DNA from: Halorhabdus sp. CBA1104 | Lineage (GTDB): Archaea; Halobacteriota; Halobacteria; Halobacteriales; Haloarculaceae | DNA length: 64,000 bases | Assembly (NCBI RefSeq): GCF_009690625.1 | Contig: NZ_CP033878.1 | Span: 1,736,001 to 1,800,000, forward strand | Reading direction: 5' to 3' | In this document: piece after piece, positions 8,526-16,165 of the stretch | Position numbering within the stretch: position 1 is the stretch's first letter | Layout of the letters: every line of letters begins with the position of its first letter | Translations under genes and position numbers: made by a program | Notes under the pieces: model-generated | What the model was told of the DNA's origin: nothing | Database searches by the model: none | What the model saw: the letters and a program-made list of their open reading frames with translations, nothing else

Positions 8526-8954
8526 ATGGTCGACGAGGAAGTAGTCGTGACCAAGTTGGAACAGGTCAACGAATTTGCGCACGACCTCGAAGAGATGCGT
8601 GGGCTGTCGAAGGACCAGTACGTCTCGGATATCGTGATTCAGCGGGCGGTCGAGCGGACGTTCATGAATCTGATTCAGTCGTGCATCGACCTTGCCCAGC
8701 ATATTCGTGCCGCCGAGGATCTGACGGCGGCGCGGACATCGAAAGAAGAGATCGAAGCTCTCGGCAAAGAAGGCATCATCTCCGCCGAGACGCAAGAACG
8801 ACTCGAAGAAGCCGTCGGGTTCCGAAATGTACTCGCCCATCGGTATGGGGACGTAGATCACGAAACAGTGTACGAGGTACTTCATGAAGACCTGCACTGG
8901 TTCGAACAGTTTCAACAGGAAGTTGCCCAGTGGTTTCGCAAGCAGGAATCGTAA
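8526..8954 (+). CDS. HepT-like ribonuclease toxin (DUF86)
   Basis: A 142-residue all-helical HEPN protein with the R-x4-H-x-Y motif complete: R100, H105 and Y107 in GFRNVLAHRYGDVD. In characterised HepT/MntA pairs the Arg and His form the RNase site of a dimer, and the Tyr is the residue modified by MntA. Length and N-terminal helix fit DUF86. It begins at the nucleotide after the MntA stop codon. All key residues are intact, so the module appears functional. Confidence 0.88.
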   Translation: MVDEEVVVTKLEQVNEFAHDLEEMRGLSKDQYVSDIVIQRAVERTFMNLIQSCIDLAQHIRAAEDLTAARTSKEEIEALGKEGIISAETQERLEEAVGFRNVLAHRYGDVDHETVYEVLHEDLHWFEQFQQEVAQWFRKQES

Positions 8955-9026
8955 CAGTTCGGGCATGATGATTGACACAAACAAATCTGGTGTAACGCTG
9001 AAAAAGACAGCACTAGAGAAGGACGT

Positions 9027-9428
9027 ATGAGCAAGCGACTGTTCGTCAGCGTCGACCTCGACGGCCTCGGCGAGGCGGTCGCCCCAGTCCAAGAACACTT
9101 CGAGGCTGTGTCGGGCCTGAACGTCGTCGACCCACACCAGGCCCACGTCACACTGAAATTCCTCGGCGACACTGATCCCGACCAAGTGCCCGAACTCACC
9201 GACGAACTCGCGGCCGCGGTCGATGAAAGCGGCGTCGAGCCATTCGAGACCGAGCTCGGCGGCCTGGGCGCGTTCCCGAGCACGGATTACATCAGGGTCG
9301 TCTGGCTGGGTGTCCGCGAAGGGGGCGAGCAACTCACCCGACTGCACGAGGCAATCGAGGAACGTACAGTTGCGATGGGGTTCGATCCCGAAGAGCACGA
9401 CTTCACCCCACACGTCACGCTGGCCCGC
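9027..9428 (+). pseudogene. thpR: RNA 2',3'-cyclic phosphodiesterase (ThpR), 5' fragment
   Basis: The first ~134 residues of the 2H phosphoesterase ThpR (2'-5' RNA ligase family). Both catalytic HxT motifs are present: HVTLKFLG (H40) and HVTLARV (H129). The reading frame then enters an IS200/IS605-type element and continues through it for ~58 unrelated residues to a stop at 9605. The missing last ~50 residues are found intact beyond the element at 10964-11119. Joined together the two parts give about 185 residues, the usual family length. The fragment keeps both catalytic motifs but lacks the last strands of the fold, so loss of function is likely but not certain. Confidence 0.9.
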
Positions 9429-9538
9429 GTCAACCGCCTCGGGGTCAAGTGGTTCGAGACGCCGGAGGCGTCTCGTCATCACGAGAGAGCGAAGCTCTCT
9501 CGAACGACCCCGAGGCTTGTCAGTGGACTCCCACTCTA
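9429..9538 (-). ncRNA. Candidate omega-RNA (reRNA) scaffold at the 3' end of tnpB
   Basis: Directly after the tnpB stop codon lies a nested structure. A 10-bp outer stem pairs 9437-9446 with 9506-9515 and encloses an 8-bp hairpin (9455-9475) and a 9-bp hairpin (9482-9502). TnpB nucleases use an RNA from the tnpB 3' end and right element end, with the guide taken from flanking DNA. Here the guide would be the complement of thpR just upstream of 9429. The structure is read from sequence; the role is inferred, and the RNA probably begins inside the tnpB coding region. Confidence 0.55.
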
Positions 9539-10765
9539 TCCGCGTAATGCGGAAGGCGTGAAAGTGCCGTTCGCGTTCAGCGTCCCTGACTTGAGGGCCA
9601 GTTGACTGATGGCCCGTCCAGCCCCAGACTTGAGCCAGTGCTGGAGGAGACGCCACCCGATATTCCGAGCGGCGTTATAGTCGGCGTGGAGTTCCTTTCC
9701 ACACTTCAGACACTCGAACTCGTCACCATCACGATTATCCTCGTGCGTGAACCCGCATTCGCCGTGACTGCACCGCTGACTCGTATAAGCAGGCGCAACA
9801 TCGTCAACATCGATGCCGTATTCTTCGGCTTTGTATTCGACGTGGCGTTGAAGTTCACGGAATGCCCACTGCTGGAACTTCGAGGCGTTCGAGATACGCT
9901 CGCGGATATGCGTCAGGTTCTCGAACGCAATCGCTGTGCAGTCGTTCTCGACGGCTTCCTGCACAATGGCTTTCGAGACGCGGTGGAGGTAGTCTGCACT
10001 CCACCGAGCGAACCGTGAGCCGACGCTCTTGATTGTGAGATGCGCGGAACGAGTGCCCGTCTGTTGGAGATTACCACGCCGACGTTCATACTCGTCGCGC
10101 TTGTGGTTGAGATAGTCTACATTGCCAAAGAACGCTCCTGTACTGGTGACGGCGAGGTGACCGTCCACGTTCAAATCGACGCCGAGAACCACTCCGTTCT
10201 CGGTCGCTTCGTCGCCAGAATCAACGGTTTCGACTTCTTTCTCGACTGCGACGTGGAGGTAGTACGTGCCGTCACGCTTGTGGAGTGTTGCTTCCTTGCG
10301 CTCCCAGTCATCTGTCCAATATTCCGCGAACGGCGTGCCCTCGTCGTCTTCGGGCGTGACGAACTCGGCGGTCACGCGGTCGCGCACGGTGGCGAGGGTA
10401 ACGTGGTCGTCGTTGTACGTGATGGTTCGCCCGTTGTACACGACGACACTCCCTCGAAACTCGGGCTTGCTTGCCTTTTTGCCGTCGTCGAGGATTCGGT
10501 CTTTGCAGTTGCCGAGTGCGTCGGCGGCGAGGTTGCGGGCGGATTGGACGAGACTGGCTTGCAGACTGGTCTGCTCCCGAACCTCCGTGTAGGTTTGGTT
10601 GTGGAGCGTGTTCTTTGTGTCCTCGATTTCTGTGGGGTCGTCGTTCCATCCAGCGTCAGCGACGTGTTGGGCCGCTTGACGGAATTGCTCGAACGTCTCA
10701 TCGAGGACGCTGTGAGCGTCCTCGGGAACGTCGAGCTTTAGCTGGATGTTGCGGACGACCTCCAT
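9536..10765 (-). CDS. tnpB: TnpB, RNA-guided nuclease of an IS1341-type element
   Basis: A 409-residue TnpB, full length for the family. The three RuvC acidic residues are present: D197 in LGVDLNVDGHL, E282 in IAFENLTHIRER and D362 in HADYNAARNIG. A zinc ribbon lies between the last two (C332 and C337 in RCSHGECGF; CLKCG near 352-355). The N-terminal region has the usual helical and beta-barrel segments (VVVYNGRTITYNDDHVTL). No damage is visible, so an active nuclease is expected. A TATA-like AT-rich stretch (10768-10806) precedes the start. Characterised relatives cut the empty donor site with a right-end-derived guide and so favour element retention. Confidence 0.95.
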   Translation of the reverse strand: MEVVRNIQLKLDVPEDAHSVLDETFEQFRQAAQHVADAGWNDDPTEIEDTKNTLHNQTYTEVREQTSLQASLVQSARNLAADALGNCKDRILDDGKKASKPEFRGSVVVYNGRTITYNDDHVTLATVRDRVTAEFVTPEDDEGTPFAEYWTDDWERKEATLHKRDGTYYLHVAVEKEVETVDSGDEATENGVVLGVDLNVDGHLAVTSTGAFFGNVDYLNHKRDEYERRRGNLQQTGTRSAHLTIKSVGSRFARWSADYLHRVSKAIVQEAVENDCTAIAFENLTHIRERISNASKFQQWAFRELQRHVEYKAEEYGIDVDDVAPAYTSQRCSHGECGFTHEDNRDGDEFECLKCGKELHADYNAARNIGWRLLQHWLKSGAGRAISQLALKSGTLNANGTFTPSALRG

Positions 10766-10963
10766 ACTTCATTAGTATGCTTAGAGATACTTGAAAGTAT
10801 TTTTTCAGTCGTTGGGGAGTCGGACTTGCCATCGCGTGTGGTTTGTGTCGTCGAGTGTCGGCTTCTGCTCGCGGGCCGCAGGCCCGCTCGCACGGCCCGC
10901 GGAACGGAGTTCCGCGCTGTCCTCCCCGACCTCAAGGGTCGGGGTATCCGCCTCGCAATCTCT

Positions 10964-11119
10964 ATGAACCACGCCGGCGGGAAGGAACTCGTCCAGAACG
11001 TGCTCCAGGAGAAGGATCCGACGGTCGGTACCCTCCAAGTCCAAGACATCCGGGTGACCGAGAGTGTTCTGACCGACGACGGTCCAGCGTATGCGACCAT
11101 CGAATCATTTGAACTCTGA
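10964..11119 (+). pseudogene. thpR: RNA 2',3'-cyclic phosphodiesterase (ThpR), 3' fragment
   Basis: The last ~51 codons of thpR, starting MNHAGGKELVQNV and ending GPAYATIESFEL before a TGA. This C-terminal strand region directly follows the second HxT motif in intact ThpR proteins. It is in frame with the 5' fragment if the 1535-bp element is removed, giving LAR(M/V)NHAGG. It has no promoter of its own that I can see and would be translated only if some message reads in. Confidence 0.88.
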
Positions 11120-11241
11120 TATGAACTCGGGGCGCTAAGTGGTACGCACCGCCGATTTAGGCTGGGTAAAGTACTTAGCCTGGCCAAAATTGGTATGGAA
11201 AGTGATAATTATTAAGTGGTCCACGGCCCAACGAACAGCCG

Positions 11242-12048
11242 ATGGCACTGCTGGCTAATCTCACGCTGGTTTTCGTCGCGGGATTGATCACCGCGTTAGC
11301 AACGGGGTTGGGTGCGATCCCGTTTTTCCTGGTTGATGACATCAGCGATCGGTGGTACGTCGGATTGTGGGGGCTGGCCTCGGGAATCATGCTCGCGGCG
11401 TCGCTGTTCGGGCTGATCATGGAAGGGCTATCCGCGGGAGGGACACTGATCGAAGTGGCCGTCGGCATGCTGGCGGGTGTCCTCCTCGTCATCGTCGCAC
11501 ATCGAGTGCTCGACGATACCGATTTCGACCCCAAAGAGTACGCAGAAGCCGATTTCAAGAAGCTCGTGCTCATCCTGGGCATTCTGACGGTCCACAGTTT
11601 CCCGGAGGGTGTCGCCGTCGGTGTCTCCTTCGCCGAACTCGGTCTCGACGGGGCCCAGGGACCGCTTCTGTTCGGCGCGACGGTCCCGATTCTGGCGATC
11701 TTCATGACGATCGCGATCTCGATCCACAACATCCCCGAAGGCGTGGCCATTTCGATCCCGTTGCGCTCGATGGGGATCTCCGAGTGGCGCATGGTCTGGT
11801 GGGCCGTCTTCTCCAGTTTACCACAGCCCATCGGGGCTGTCCTCGCGTTCGCGTTCGTCCGCCTCGCACAGGACTTCTTACCGTATGGCTTTGGCTTTGC
11901 GGCCGGCGCGATGATCTATCTGGTGGCGACGGAGTTCATCCCGGAAGCCTTAGAGACCGGCGCGTCGCTGCCCGGCGGTGGCTATCGCGAACTGGTCGAA
12001 GGGCTGGCCGCCGGCATCGCGTTGATGGTGCCGCTGGCGGTGGTGTGA
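11242..12048 (+). CDS. ZIP family divalent metal transporter
   Basis: A 268-residue inner-membrane protein with eight predicted helices. The two metal-pathway motifs of ZIP transporters are present: VHSFPEGVAVGV (about residue 117) in helix IV and IHNIPEGVAISIP (about 159) in helix V. It probably imports zinc, iron or manganese. The promoter region contains an AT-rich element (GATAATTATTAAG, 11202-11214) and CCAA-AA-TTGG near 11183, which could bind a metalloregulator; no regulator gene is adjacent. Confidence 0.9.
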   Translation: MALLANLTLVFVAGLITALATGLGAIPFFLVDDISDRWYVGLWGLASGIMLAASLFGLIMEGLSAGGTLIEVAVGMLAGVLLVIVAHRVLDDTDFDPKEYAEADFKKLVLILGILTVHSFPEGVAVGVSFAELGLDGAQGPLLFGATVPILAIFMTIAISIHNIPEGVAISIPLRSMGISEWRMVWWAVFSSLPQPIGAVLAFAFVRLAQDFLPYGFGFAAGAMIYLVATEFIPEALETGASLPGGGYRELVEGLAAGIALMVPLAVV

Positions 12049-12051
12049 TCG

Positions 12052-12414
12052 TCACCGCAGCGACACGTCGAGATCTGCCGTGAGATAGTCGACACTGCGC
12101 CCGATAACGCGTTCCCTGAAATCCGTGGTCACCGTTCCCTGGGGGTTCGCCACCGCGTCGTGTTTGACCGTCGCGAGGACCCAGGGCGAGCAATAGGACG
12201 TGCGCTCAGGATGGTTCCCTGTACGCCAGTCGTCGTCGGTAATTTCGATGTTTTCGGGCAGGTCACTCAAGGTGAGGCCCGCACAGAGATATTCCTCGCC
12301 ACCGTACGGGATCCCCTCGGCTGTGAGAACGAGCCACGGGCGAGGGTTCTCCCCAGCATTGTACGGATCCGGTGCCCAAAAGACGTCCCCTGCATCGAAC
12401 GGATCGTTATTCAT
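12052..12414 (-). CDS. PemK/MazF-like toxin
   Basis: A 120-residue protein with the beta-barrel opening of the PemK/MazF fold: FDAGDVFWAPDPYNAGENPRPWLVLTA. The (N)PRPW(L)VL segment is typical of this family, as is the later strand with catalytic-type polar residues (YCSPWVLATVKHDAV). MazF-like proteins are mRNA or tRNA endonucleases. The start at 12414 is set by homology; the open frame runs upstream in a shadow of the partner gene. It overlaps the 3' end of the upstream winged-helix gene by 8 nt, the arrangement of a toxin-antitoxin operon. Confidence 0.75.
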   Translation of the reverse strand: MNNDPFDAGDVFWAPDPYNAGENPRPWLVLTAEGIPYGGEEYLCAGLTLSDLPENIEITDDDWRTGNHPERTSYCSPWVLATVKHDAVANPQGTVTTDFRERVIGRSVDYLTADLDVSLR

Positions 12415-12781
12415 CCGACTCCTCGCGTGGATCGACCGCGTACGCCTGCCACTCGTCGTACGATGGCGTCTCTCCATCACGTTCCCGGTCGGCGAGACTC
12501 GCTCCCGCGTGATCGGTTGCCGCCTCGACACTCCGGTCGTGATCGCTGACCCGCCAGTACGTCCCACGGTGGTCGACCCGACCACGCTCGCGCAATCGAA
12601 CGAGCGTCGGCCCGATCGACCCCGTCTTCACGTCGGTCGCCGCCGCGATATCGCTTTGCGTGAACGCTTTCTCGGGGTTCTCCCGGAGAAAGTCCAATAT
12701 TGTGGCCGCGTTGGTTCCCGGCCGTGGCCCCCCTGTCTCGTCGTCGGAGAGGTCCTGAAATCGATCCTTACTGATCGGCAT
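12407..12781 (-). CDS. Winged-helix DNA-binding protein, probable antitoxin of the PemK-like toxin
   Basis: A 124-residue protein with a winged helix in its first two thirds (AATILDFLRENPEKAFTQSD, IGPTLVRLRERGRVDHRGTYW) and an acidic C-terminal tail (DEWQAYAVDPREESDE). The tail could bind and block the overlapping toxin, as MazE tails do, although the fold differs from MazE. The start at 12781 is where similarity to MarR-like haloarchaeal proteins begins. Three near-identical hexamers lie just upstream (12792-12816) and look like an autoregulatory operator. The antitoxin role is inferred from gene order and overlap. Confidence 0.72.
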   Translation of the reverse strand: MPISKDRFQDLSDDETGGPRPGTNAATILDFLRENPEKAFTQSDIAAATDVKTGSIGPTLVRLRERGRVDHRGTYWRVSDHDRSVEAATDHAGASLADRERDGETPSYDEWQAYAVDPREESDE

Positions 12782-12791
12782 GCTCGATTCT

Positions 12792-12816
12792 TTGTATCGG
12801 ATTGTATTGAATGTAT
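12792..12816. promoter_or_regulatory. Direct repeats upstream of the toxin-antitoxin operon
   Basis: TTGTAT at 12792-12797, TTGTAT at 12802-12807 and ATGTAT at 12811-12816 are spaced 10 and 9 nt apart. They lie 11-35 nt upstream of the winged-helix gene start, over the expected core promoter. They may be the binding sites for autoregulation; on the minus strand they also provide TATA-like sequence. Confidence 0.45.
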
Positions 12817-13004
12817 TGTCCCACCTATCCATTCGAAGGAGAGACAATGATCGGTAACGCCCGATAACCAGCCCTGCAGAATTCACAGGGAGATAGCAGA
12901 CGACCATTGCCACAACAGGAGAAGTCAACGACGGAGACGAACGGTCCCGTGACTCCGGCCAAAAGAACAATCATTTAAACTGCCACGGCGAAGACGCGGA
13001 CACC

Positions 13005-13157
13005 ATGGGCAAAAAATCCAAGGGCAAAAAGCAGCGTCTGGCGAAGCTCGAACGCCAGAACAGCCGTGTCCCGGCGTGGGTCATCATGAAGACCGACCAG
13101 GACGTACAGCGCAATCCGAAGCGACGCCACTGGCGACGTAGTGACACAGACGAATGA
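13005..13157 (+). CDS. rpl39e: 50S ribosomal protein L39e
   Basis: A 50-residue basic protein, [20 protein letters not shown] then [21 protein letters not shown]. It is the conserved L39e that lines the peptide exit tunnel of archaeal and eukaryotic ribosomes. It is too short for usual ORF cut-offs. It is the first gene of the translation cluster, and its TGA overlaps the ATG of rpl31e (ATGA), so the two are translationally coupled. A TATA-like TCATTTAAAC (12971-12980) lies about 28 nt before the start. Confidence 0.96.
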   Translation: MGKKSKGKKQRLAKLERQNSRVPAWVIMKTDQDVQRNPKRRHWRRSDTDE

Positions 13158-13432
13158 GTGCCGAAGACTTCGAGGAGCGGGTCGTCACAGTCCCGCTTCG
13201 CGACGTGCAAGCCGTTCCGGAGGGCGACCGTGCCGGAAAGGCGATGGCGCTCATCCGTGAGCACCTCGCCCAGCACTTCTCCGTCACAGAGGACGCAATC
13301 CGGCTCGATCCCTCGGTCAACGAGGCCGTCTGGGACCAGGGGCGGGCAAACCCCCCGAGCAAGATCCGGATTCGCGCCGCCCGCTTCGAGGAAGCGGGCG
13401 AGAACATCGTCGAAGCCGAACCCGCAGAGTAA
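13154..13432 (+). CDS. rpl31e: 50S ribosomal protein L31e
   Basis: A 92-residue protein with the archaeal L31e pattern: [35 protein letters not shown], then [19 protein letters not shown] and [12 protein letters not shown]. It is part of the large subunit near the tunnel exit. It starts inside the stop codon of rpl39e and is followed after two nucleotides by eif6, the usual order in haloarchaea. Confidence 0.96.
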   Translation: MSAEDFEERVVTVPLRDVQAVPEGDRAGKAMALIREHLAQHFSVTEDAIRLDPSVNEAVWDQGRANPPSKIRIRAARFEEAGENIVEAEPAE

Positions 13433-13434
13433 CT

Positions 13435-14100
13435 TTGCTCCGCGCGGCCTTCGCCGGTTCGACGTACGTCGGCGTCTACGCCTCGGCTACTGACGAGTAT
13501 CTCTTGATCCGCCCCGATGCCGACGACGAACTGACAACTGCCTTCGGCGAGGAGCTTACCGTCCCAGTTGTCGAGACAACGATCGGCGGGGCAGGCACGG
13601 TCGGCGCACTCGCGACCGGCAACGAAAACGGCCTGCTGGTGACCAGTCGGATCACCGACCGCGAACGCGATCGACTCACGGAGACGATCGACGCCCCGGT
13701 CGTCGAGCTCCCGGGTCGGATCAACGCCGCCGGCAACGTCGTGTTAGCCAACGACAACGGGGCAGTCGTGCATCCAGATCTGCCACGAGACGCCATCCAG
13801 GCCGTCAAAGACGCCTTGGACGTGCCGGTCGAACGCGACGACCTCGGGGGCGTCCAGACGATCGGGACGGCCGCGGTTGCGACGAATCGCGGCGTGCTCG
13901 CCCACCCGCAGGCGACAGACGGAGAACTCGACCGACTGGAGGAGGTCCTCGACGTCCCGGCCGATGTCGGGACGATCAACTACGGCGGGCCGCTAGTCGG
14001 GTCCGGCCTGGTCGCTAACGCGAACGGGTACGTCGTCGGCCAGGATACCACCGGCCCGGAGTTGGGCCGGATCGAGAGCGCGCTGGACTATATCGACTGA
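13435..14100 (+). CDS. eif6: Translation initiation factor 6
   Basis: A 221-residue aIF6 with the pentein repeat structure; recurring segments are [58 protein letters not shown] and [16 protein letters not shown]. It binds the 50S subunit and stops early joining of the 30S. Translation starts at TTG (13435), which gives the conserved opening [13 protein letters not shown]; no ATG fits. Two nucleotides separate it from rpl31e. Confidence 0.95.
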   Translation: MLRAAFAGSTYVGVYASATDEYLLIRPDADDELTTAFGEELTVPVVETTIGGAGTVGALATGNENGLLVTSRITDRERDRLTETIDAPVVELPGRINAAGNVVLANDNGAVVHPDLPRDAIQAVKDALDVPVERDDLGGVQTIGTAAVATNRGVLAHPQATDGELDRLEEVLDVPADVGTINYGGPLVGSGLVANANGYVVGQDTTGPELGRIESALDYID

Positions 14101-14179
14101 TCGGGCATCTTTTCGTGGCTGTGACCTTCATGCAATCGGAGGGGTGTATGCGTACGCCGAGCATAGCGAGGCGTTTCAC

Positions 14180-14274
14180 GGATTCGCAGCGACGCTGCGA
14201 ATCCGCCTTTTTCGCCCACGTTTTTGCGGAGTGGGTTCCCGCAGCGCGCTCGGAGAGCGCGCGAGGAAACCCAC
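14180..14274 (+). repeat. Intergenic structured element with two strong hairpins
   Basis: Between eif6 and rpl18a, GGATTCGCAGC (14180-14190) pairs perfectly over 11 bp with 14194-14204 around the loop GAC. A second structure pairs GTGGGTTCC (14231-14239) with 14265-14274, with one bulged A, around an inner hairpin GCGCGCT/AGCGCGC. T-runs follow the first hairpin (14208-14212, 14219-14225), so it could act as a terminator or attenuator inside the operon. Such paired units also occur as dispersed haloarchaeal intergenic elements. Confidence 0.5.
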
Positions 14275-14329
14275 TTCGGAAAAAGGTGGATGGGAAGATA
14301 CTTCCCCGTCGGCCACCGCAATTTGGCAC

Positions 14330-14503
14330 ATGAGTGAGTTTACAGTCAACGGGCAGTTCGAGGCCCGCGACGGCTGGCAGACGTTCGAAAAGGAGATCGA
14401 AGCGGAGAACGAAAACGTCGCCGAGGAACGGATTTACGCCGAGTTTGGCTCCCAGCACGGGCTAAAGCGTGCCCAGATCGAGATCGAGGGGGTCGACGCA
14501 TGA
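14330..14503 (+). CDS. rpl18a: 50S ribosomal protein L18Ae (LX)
   Basis: A 57-residue protein, MSEFTVNGQFEARDGWQTFE through VAEERIYAEFGSQHGLKR to IEIEGVDA. This is the archaeal single-domain L18Ae/LX protein of the large subunit. Its TGA overlaps the ATG of the prefoldin gene, so the two are coupled. The gene is below the usual size cut-off and easily missed. Confidence 0.94.
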   Translation: MSEFTVNGQFEARDGWQTFEKEIEAENENVAEERIYAEFGSQHGLKRAQIEIEGVDA

Positions 14504-14979
14504 GCCTCGGTGGTGGCGGCGGCGGCGGCGGCGGTCAGCAGCAACTGCAGGAACTGGCACAGGCGATCGAAGCCATCGAAGACGAGAAAGAAGCCCTACA
14601 GACCGAAATCGAGGACCTCCGAACGGAGCAGACCGAAATCGACGAGGCAATCGAAGCGATCGATACTCTCGAAAGCGGCTCGACCGTTCAGGTGCCGCTG
14701 GGTGGGGACGCCTACGTCCGCGCCGAGATTCAGGATATCGACGAGATCATCGTCGGTTTCGGCGCAGACTACGCAGCCGAGCAGGGCCAAGACGACGCCG
14801 TCGACGTCCTCGAGAACAAGAAAGACACTATCGACGAGCGCATCGAGGAAGTCAACGAAGAGATCGCGGAACTCGACGCCGAGAGTGACGAACTCGAAGA
14901 GCGCGCCCAGCAGATGCAACAGCAGCAGATGCAACAGCAGATGCAGGCGATGCAACAGCAGGAAGAAGGCGACGAGTAG
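14500..14979 (+). CDS. pfdA: Prefoldin subunit alpha
   Basis: A 159-residue prefoldin alpha subunit: a glycine-rich start, a long N-terminal coiled coil (LQELAQAIEAIEDEKEALQT), the beta-hairpin core (TVQVPLGGDAYVRAEI, IIVGFGADYAAE), and a C-terminal coiled coil. The tail is a run of Gln/Met repeats (QQMQQQQMQQQMQAM), longer than in many relatives. It forms a hexamer with beta subunits that passes unfolded proteins to the thermosome. It overlaps rpl18a by four nucleotides and lies just ahead of ftsY. Confidence 0.94.
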   Translation: MSLGGGGGGGGGQQQLQELAQAIEAIEDEKEALQTEIEDLRTEQTEIDEAIEAIDTLESGSTVQVPLGGDAYVRAEIQDIDEIIVGFGADYAAEQGQDDAVDVLENKKDTIDERIEEVNEEIAELDAESDELEERAQQMQQQQMQQQMQAMQQQEEGDE

Positions 14980-14985
14980 GGCCCA

Positions 14986-16122
14986 ATGTTCGACGGACTT
15001 CGCGAAAAACTCGGTCGATTCAGTGACGACGTCGAAGAGGATGTCGAAGAAGAAGACACCGAGGAAGAACCGAACACTGAGTCAGCGACCGGTCCTGCGG
15101 AATCGGCTACGGCCGCACCCGAAGCCGAGTCACAAGCTGAGACGGGAGCAGCGCCCGACACCGAAGGCGAGGCAGCGCCCGACCCAGCAAACGGGCAAGC
15201 AGACGGCGACACGCCAGCGGACGGGCAAGAGGACCGCGGGATCGCCGAGCGGGCGAAGCTGTTTGCCACCGGGAAGACCGTCATCGACGAGGACGACCTA
15301 CAGAATCATCTCGACGAACTCGAAATCGCGCTTCTGAGCAGCGACGTCGAGATGAGTGTTGCCGGAGAGATCCTCAGCGGTGTCGAGACGAATCTAGTCG
15401 GGGAGACCCGAAAACGCCTCCAGAGCACGGGCAACCTGGCCCAGGACGCTCTTCGAGAGGCGTTGTACGACGTCATCAGCGTCGGCCAGTTCGATTTTAC
15501 CCAGCGGCTCGCCGACGCCGAGAAGCCGGTCGTGATCGTCTTTACGGGCGTCAACGGCGTCGGCAAGACGACGACGATCGCGAAACTCGCCCGCTATCTG
15601 GAAGAACAGGGGTACACGTCGGTACTGGCTAACGGTGACACCTATCGGGCCGGCGCGAACGAACAACTCGGGGAACATGCCGAGAACCTGGACGTCCCCT
15701 ACATCTCCCACGAACAGGGTGGCGATCCGGCTGCGGTCATCTACGACGCTGTCGAGTACGCCGAGGCCAACGACGTCGATGTCGTGCTGGGCGATACGGC
15801 GGGTCGACTCCACACGAGCGAGGGGCTAATGGACCAGCTCTCGAAGATCAATCGCGTCATCGACCCGGATATGACCCTGTTCGTCGACGAAGCTGTCGCC
15901 GGCCAAGACGCCGTTACCCGCGCGAGTGAGTTCGACGACGCCGCCGAGATCGACGGGACGATCCTCACCAAGGCCGATACTGACCCACAGGGCGGGGCGG
16001 CAATTTCGATCGCGCATGTGACGGGCAAGCCGATCCTCTTTCTGGGCACCGGCCAGGGCTACGAACATCTCGACCCGTTCGACCCCGAGGAAGTCGTCGA
16101 CCAGTTGACGCTGGGCGAGTGA
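14986..16122 (+). CDS. ftsY: Signal recognition particle receptor FtsY
   Basis: A 378-residue SRP GTPase. An acidic, low-complexity A domain (about residues 15-85) suits membrane docking in high salt. The N domain and the GTPase domain follow, with G1 GVNGVGKTTTIAKLA (~185), the insertion-box loop GDTYRAGANEQL, G3 DTAGRLHT, G4 TKAD and the closing GTGQGYEHLDPF. It brings ribosome-SRP complexes to the translocon. It is the last gene of the translation cluster, 6 nt after pfdA. Confidence 0.95.
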   Translation: MFDGLREKLGRFSDDVEEDVEEEDTEEEPNTESATGPAESATAAPEAESQAETGAAPDTEGEAAPDPANGQADGDTPADGQEDRGIAERAKLFATGKTVIDEDDLQNHLDELEIALLSSDVEMSVAGEILSGVETNLVGETRKRLQSTGNLAQDALREALYDVISVGQFDFTQRLADAEKPVVIVFTGVNGVGKTTTIAKLARYLEEQGYTSVLANGDTYRAGANEQLGEHAENLDVPYISHEQGGDPAAVIYDAVEYAEANDVDVVLGDTAGRLHTSEGLMDQLSKINRVIDPDMTLFVDEAVAGQDAVTRASEFDDAAEIDGTILTKADTDPQGGAAISIAHVTGKPILFLGTGQGYEHLDPFDPEEVVDQLTLGE

Positions 16123-16165
16123 CCGGTAGGGACCGATTTTCCAGCCAAGTGTAGGAATCGACCGG

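Larger units (their letters stand above)
9429..10963 (-). mobile_element. IS200/IS605-family tnpB-only element (IS1341 type) inserted in thpR
   Basis: The ends come from where thpR homology stops and resumes. Because AACC occurs at both junctions, the boundaries can shift by up to about 7 bp, but the element length stays 1535 bp. It carries one gene, tnpB, on the minus strand, and no tnpA, so it needs a transposase in trans. Both ends hold subterminal hairpins, as expected for single-strand transposition: 9455-9475 and 9482-9502 on the tnpB 3' side, and 10871-10887, 10899-10915 and 10924-10944 on the 5' side. There is no target-site duplication. On the minus strand TTCAT abuts the 5' end and is a candidate target/TAM motif. 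Confidence 0.85.

Noticed and set aside
9429-9605. C-terminal residues of the 192-residue thpR reading frame as a real ThpR tail
   Set aside because: They are encoded by the element end and overlap the tnpB 3' region; the true tail lies at 10964-11119.
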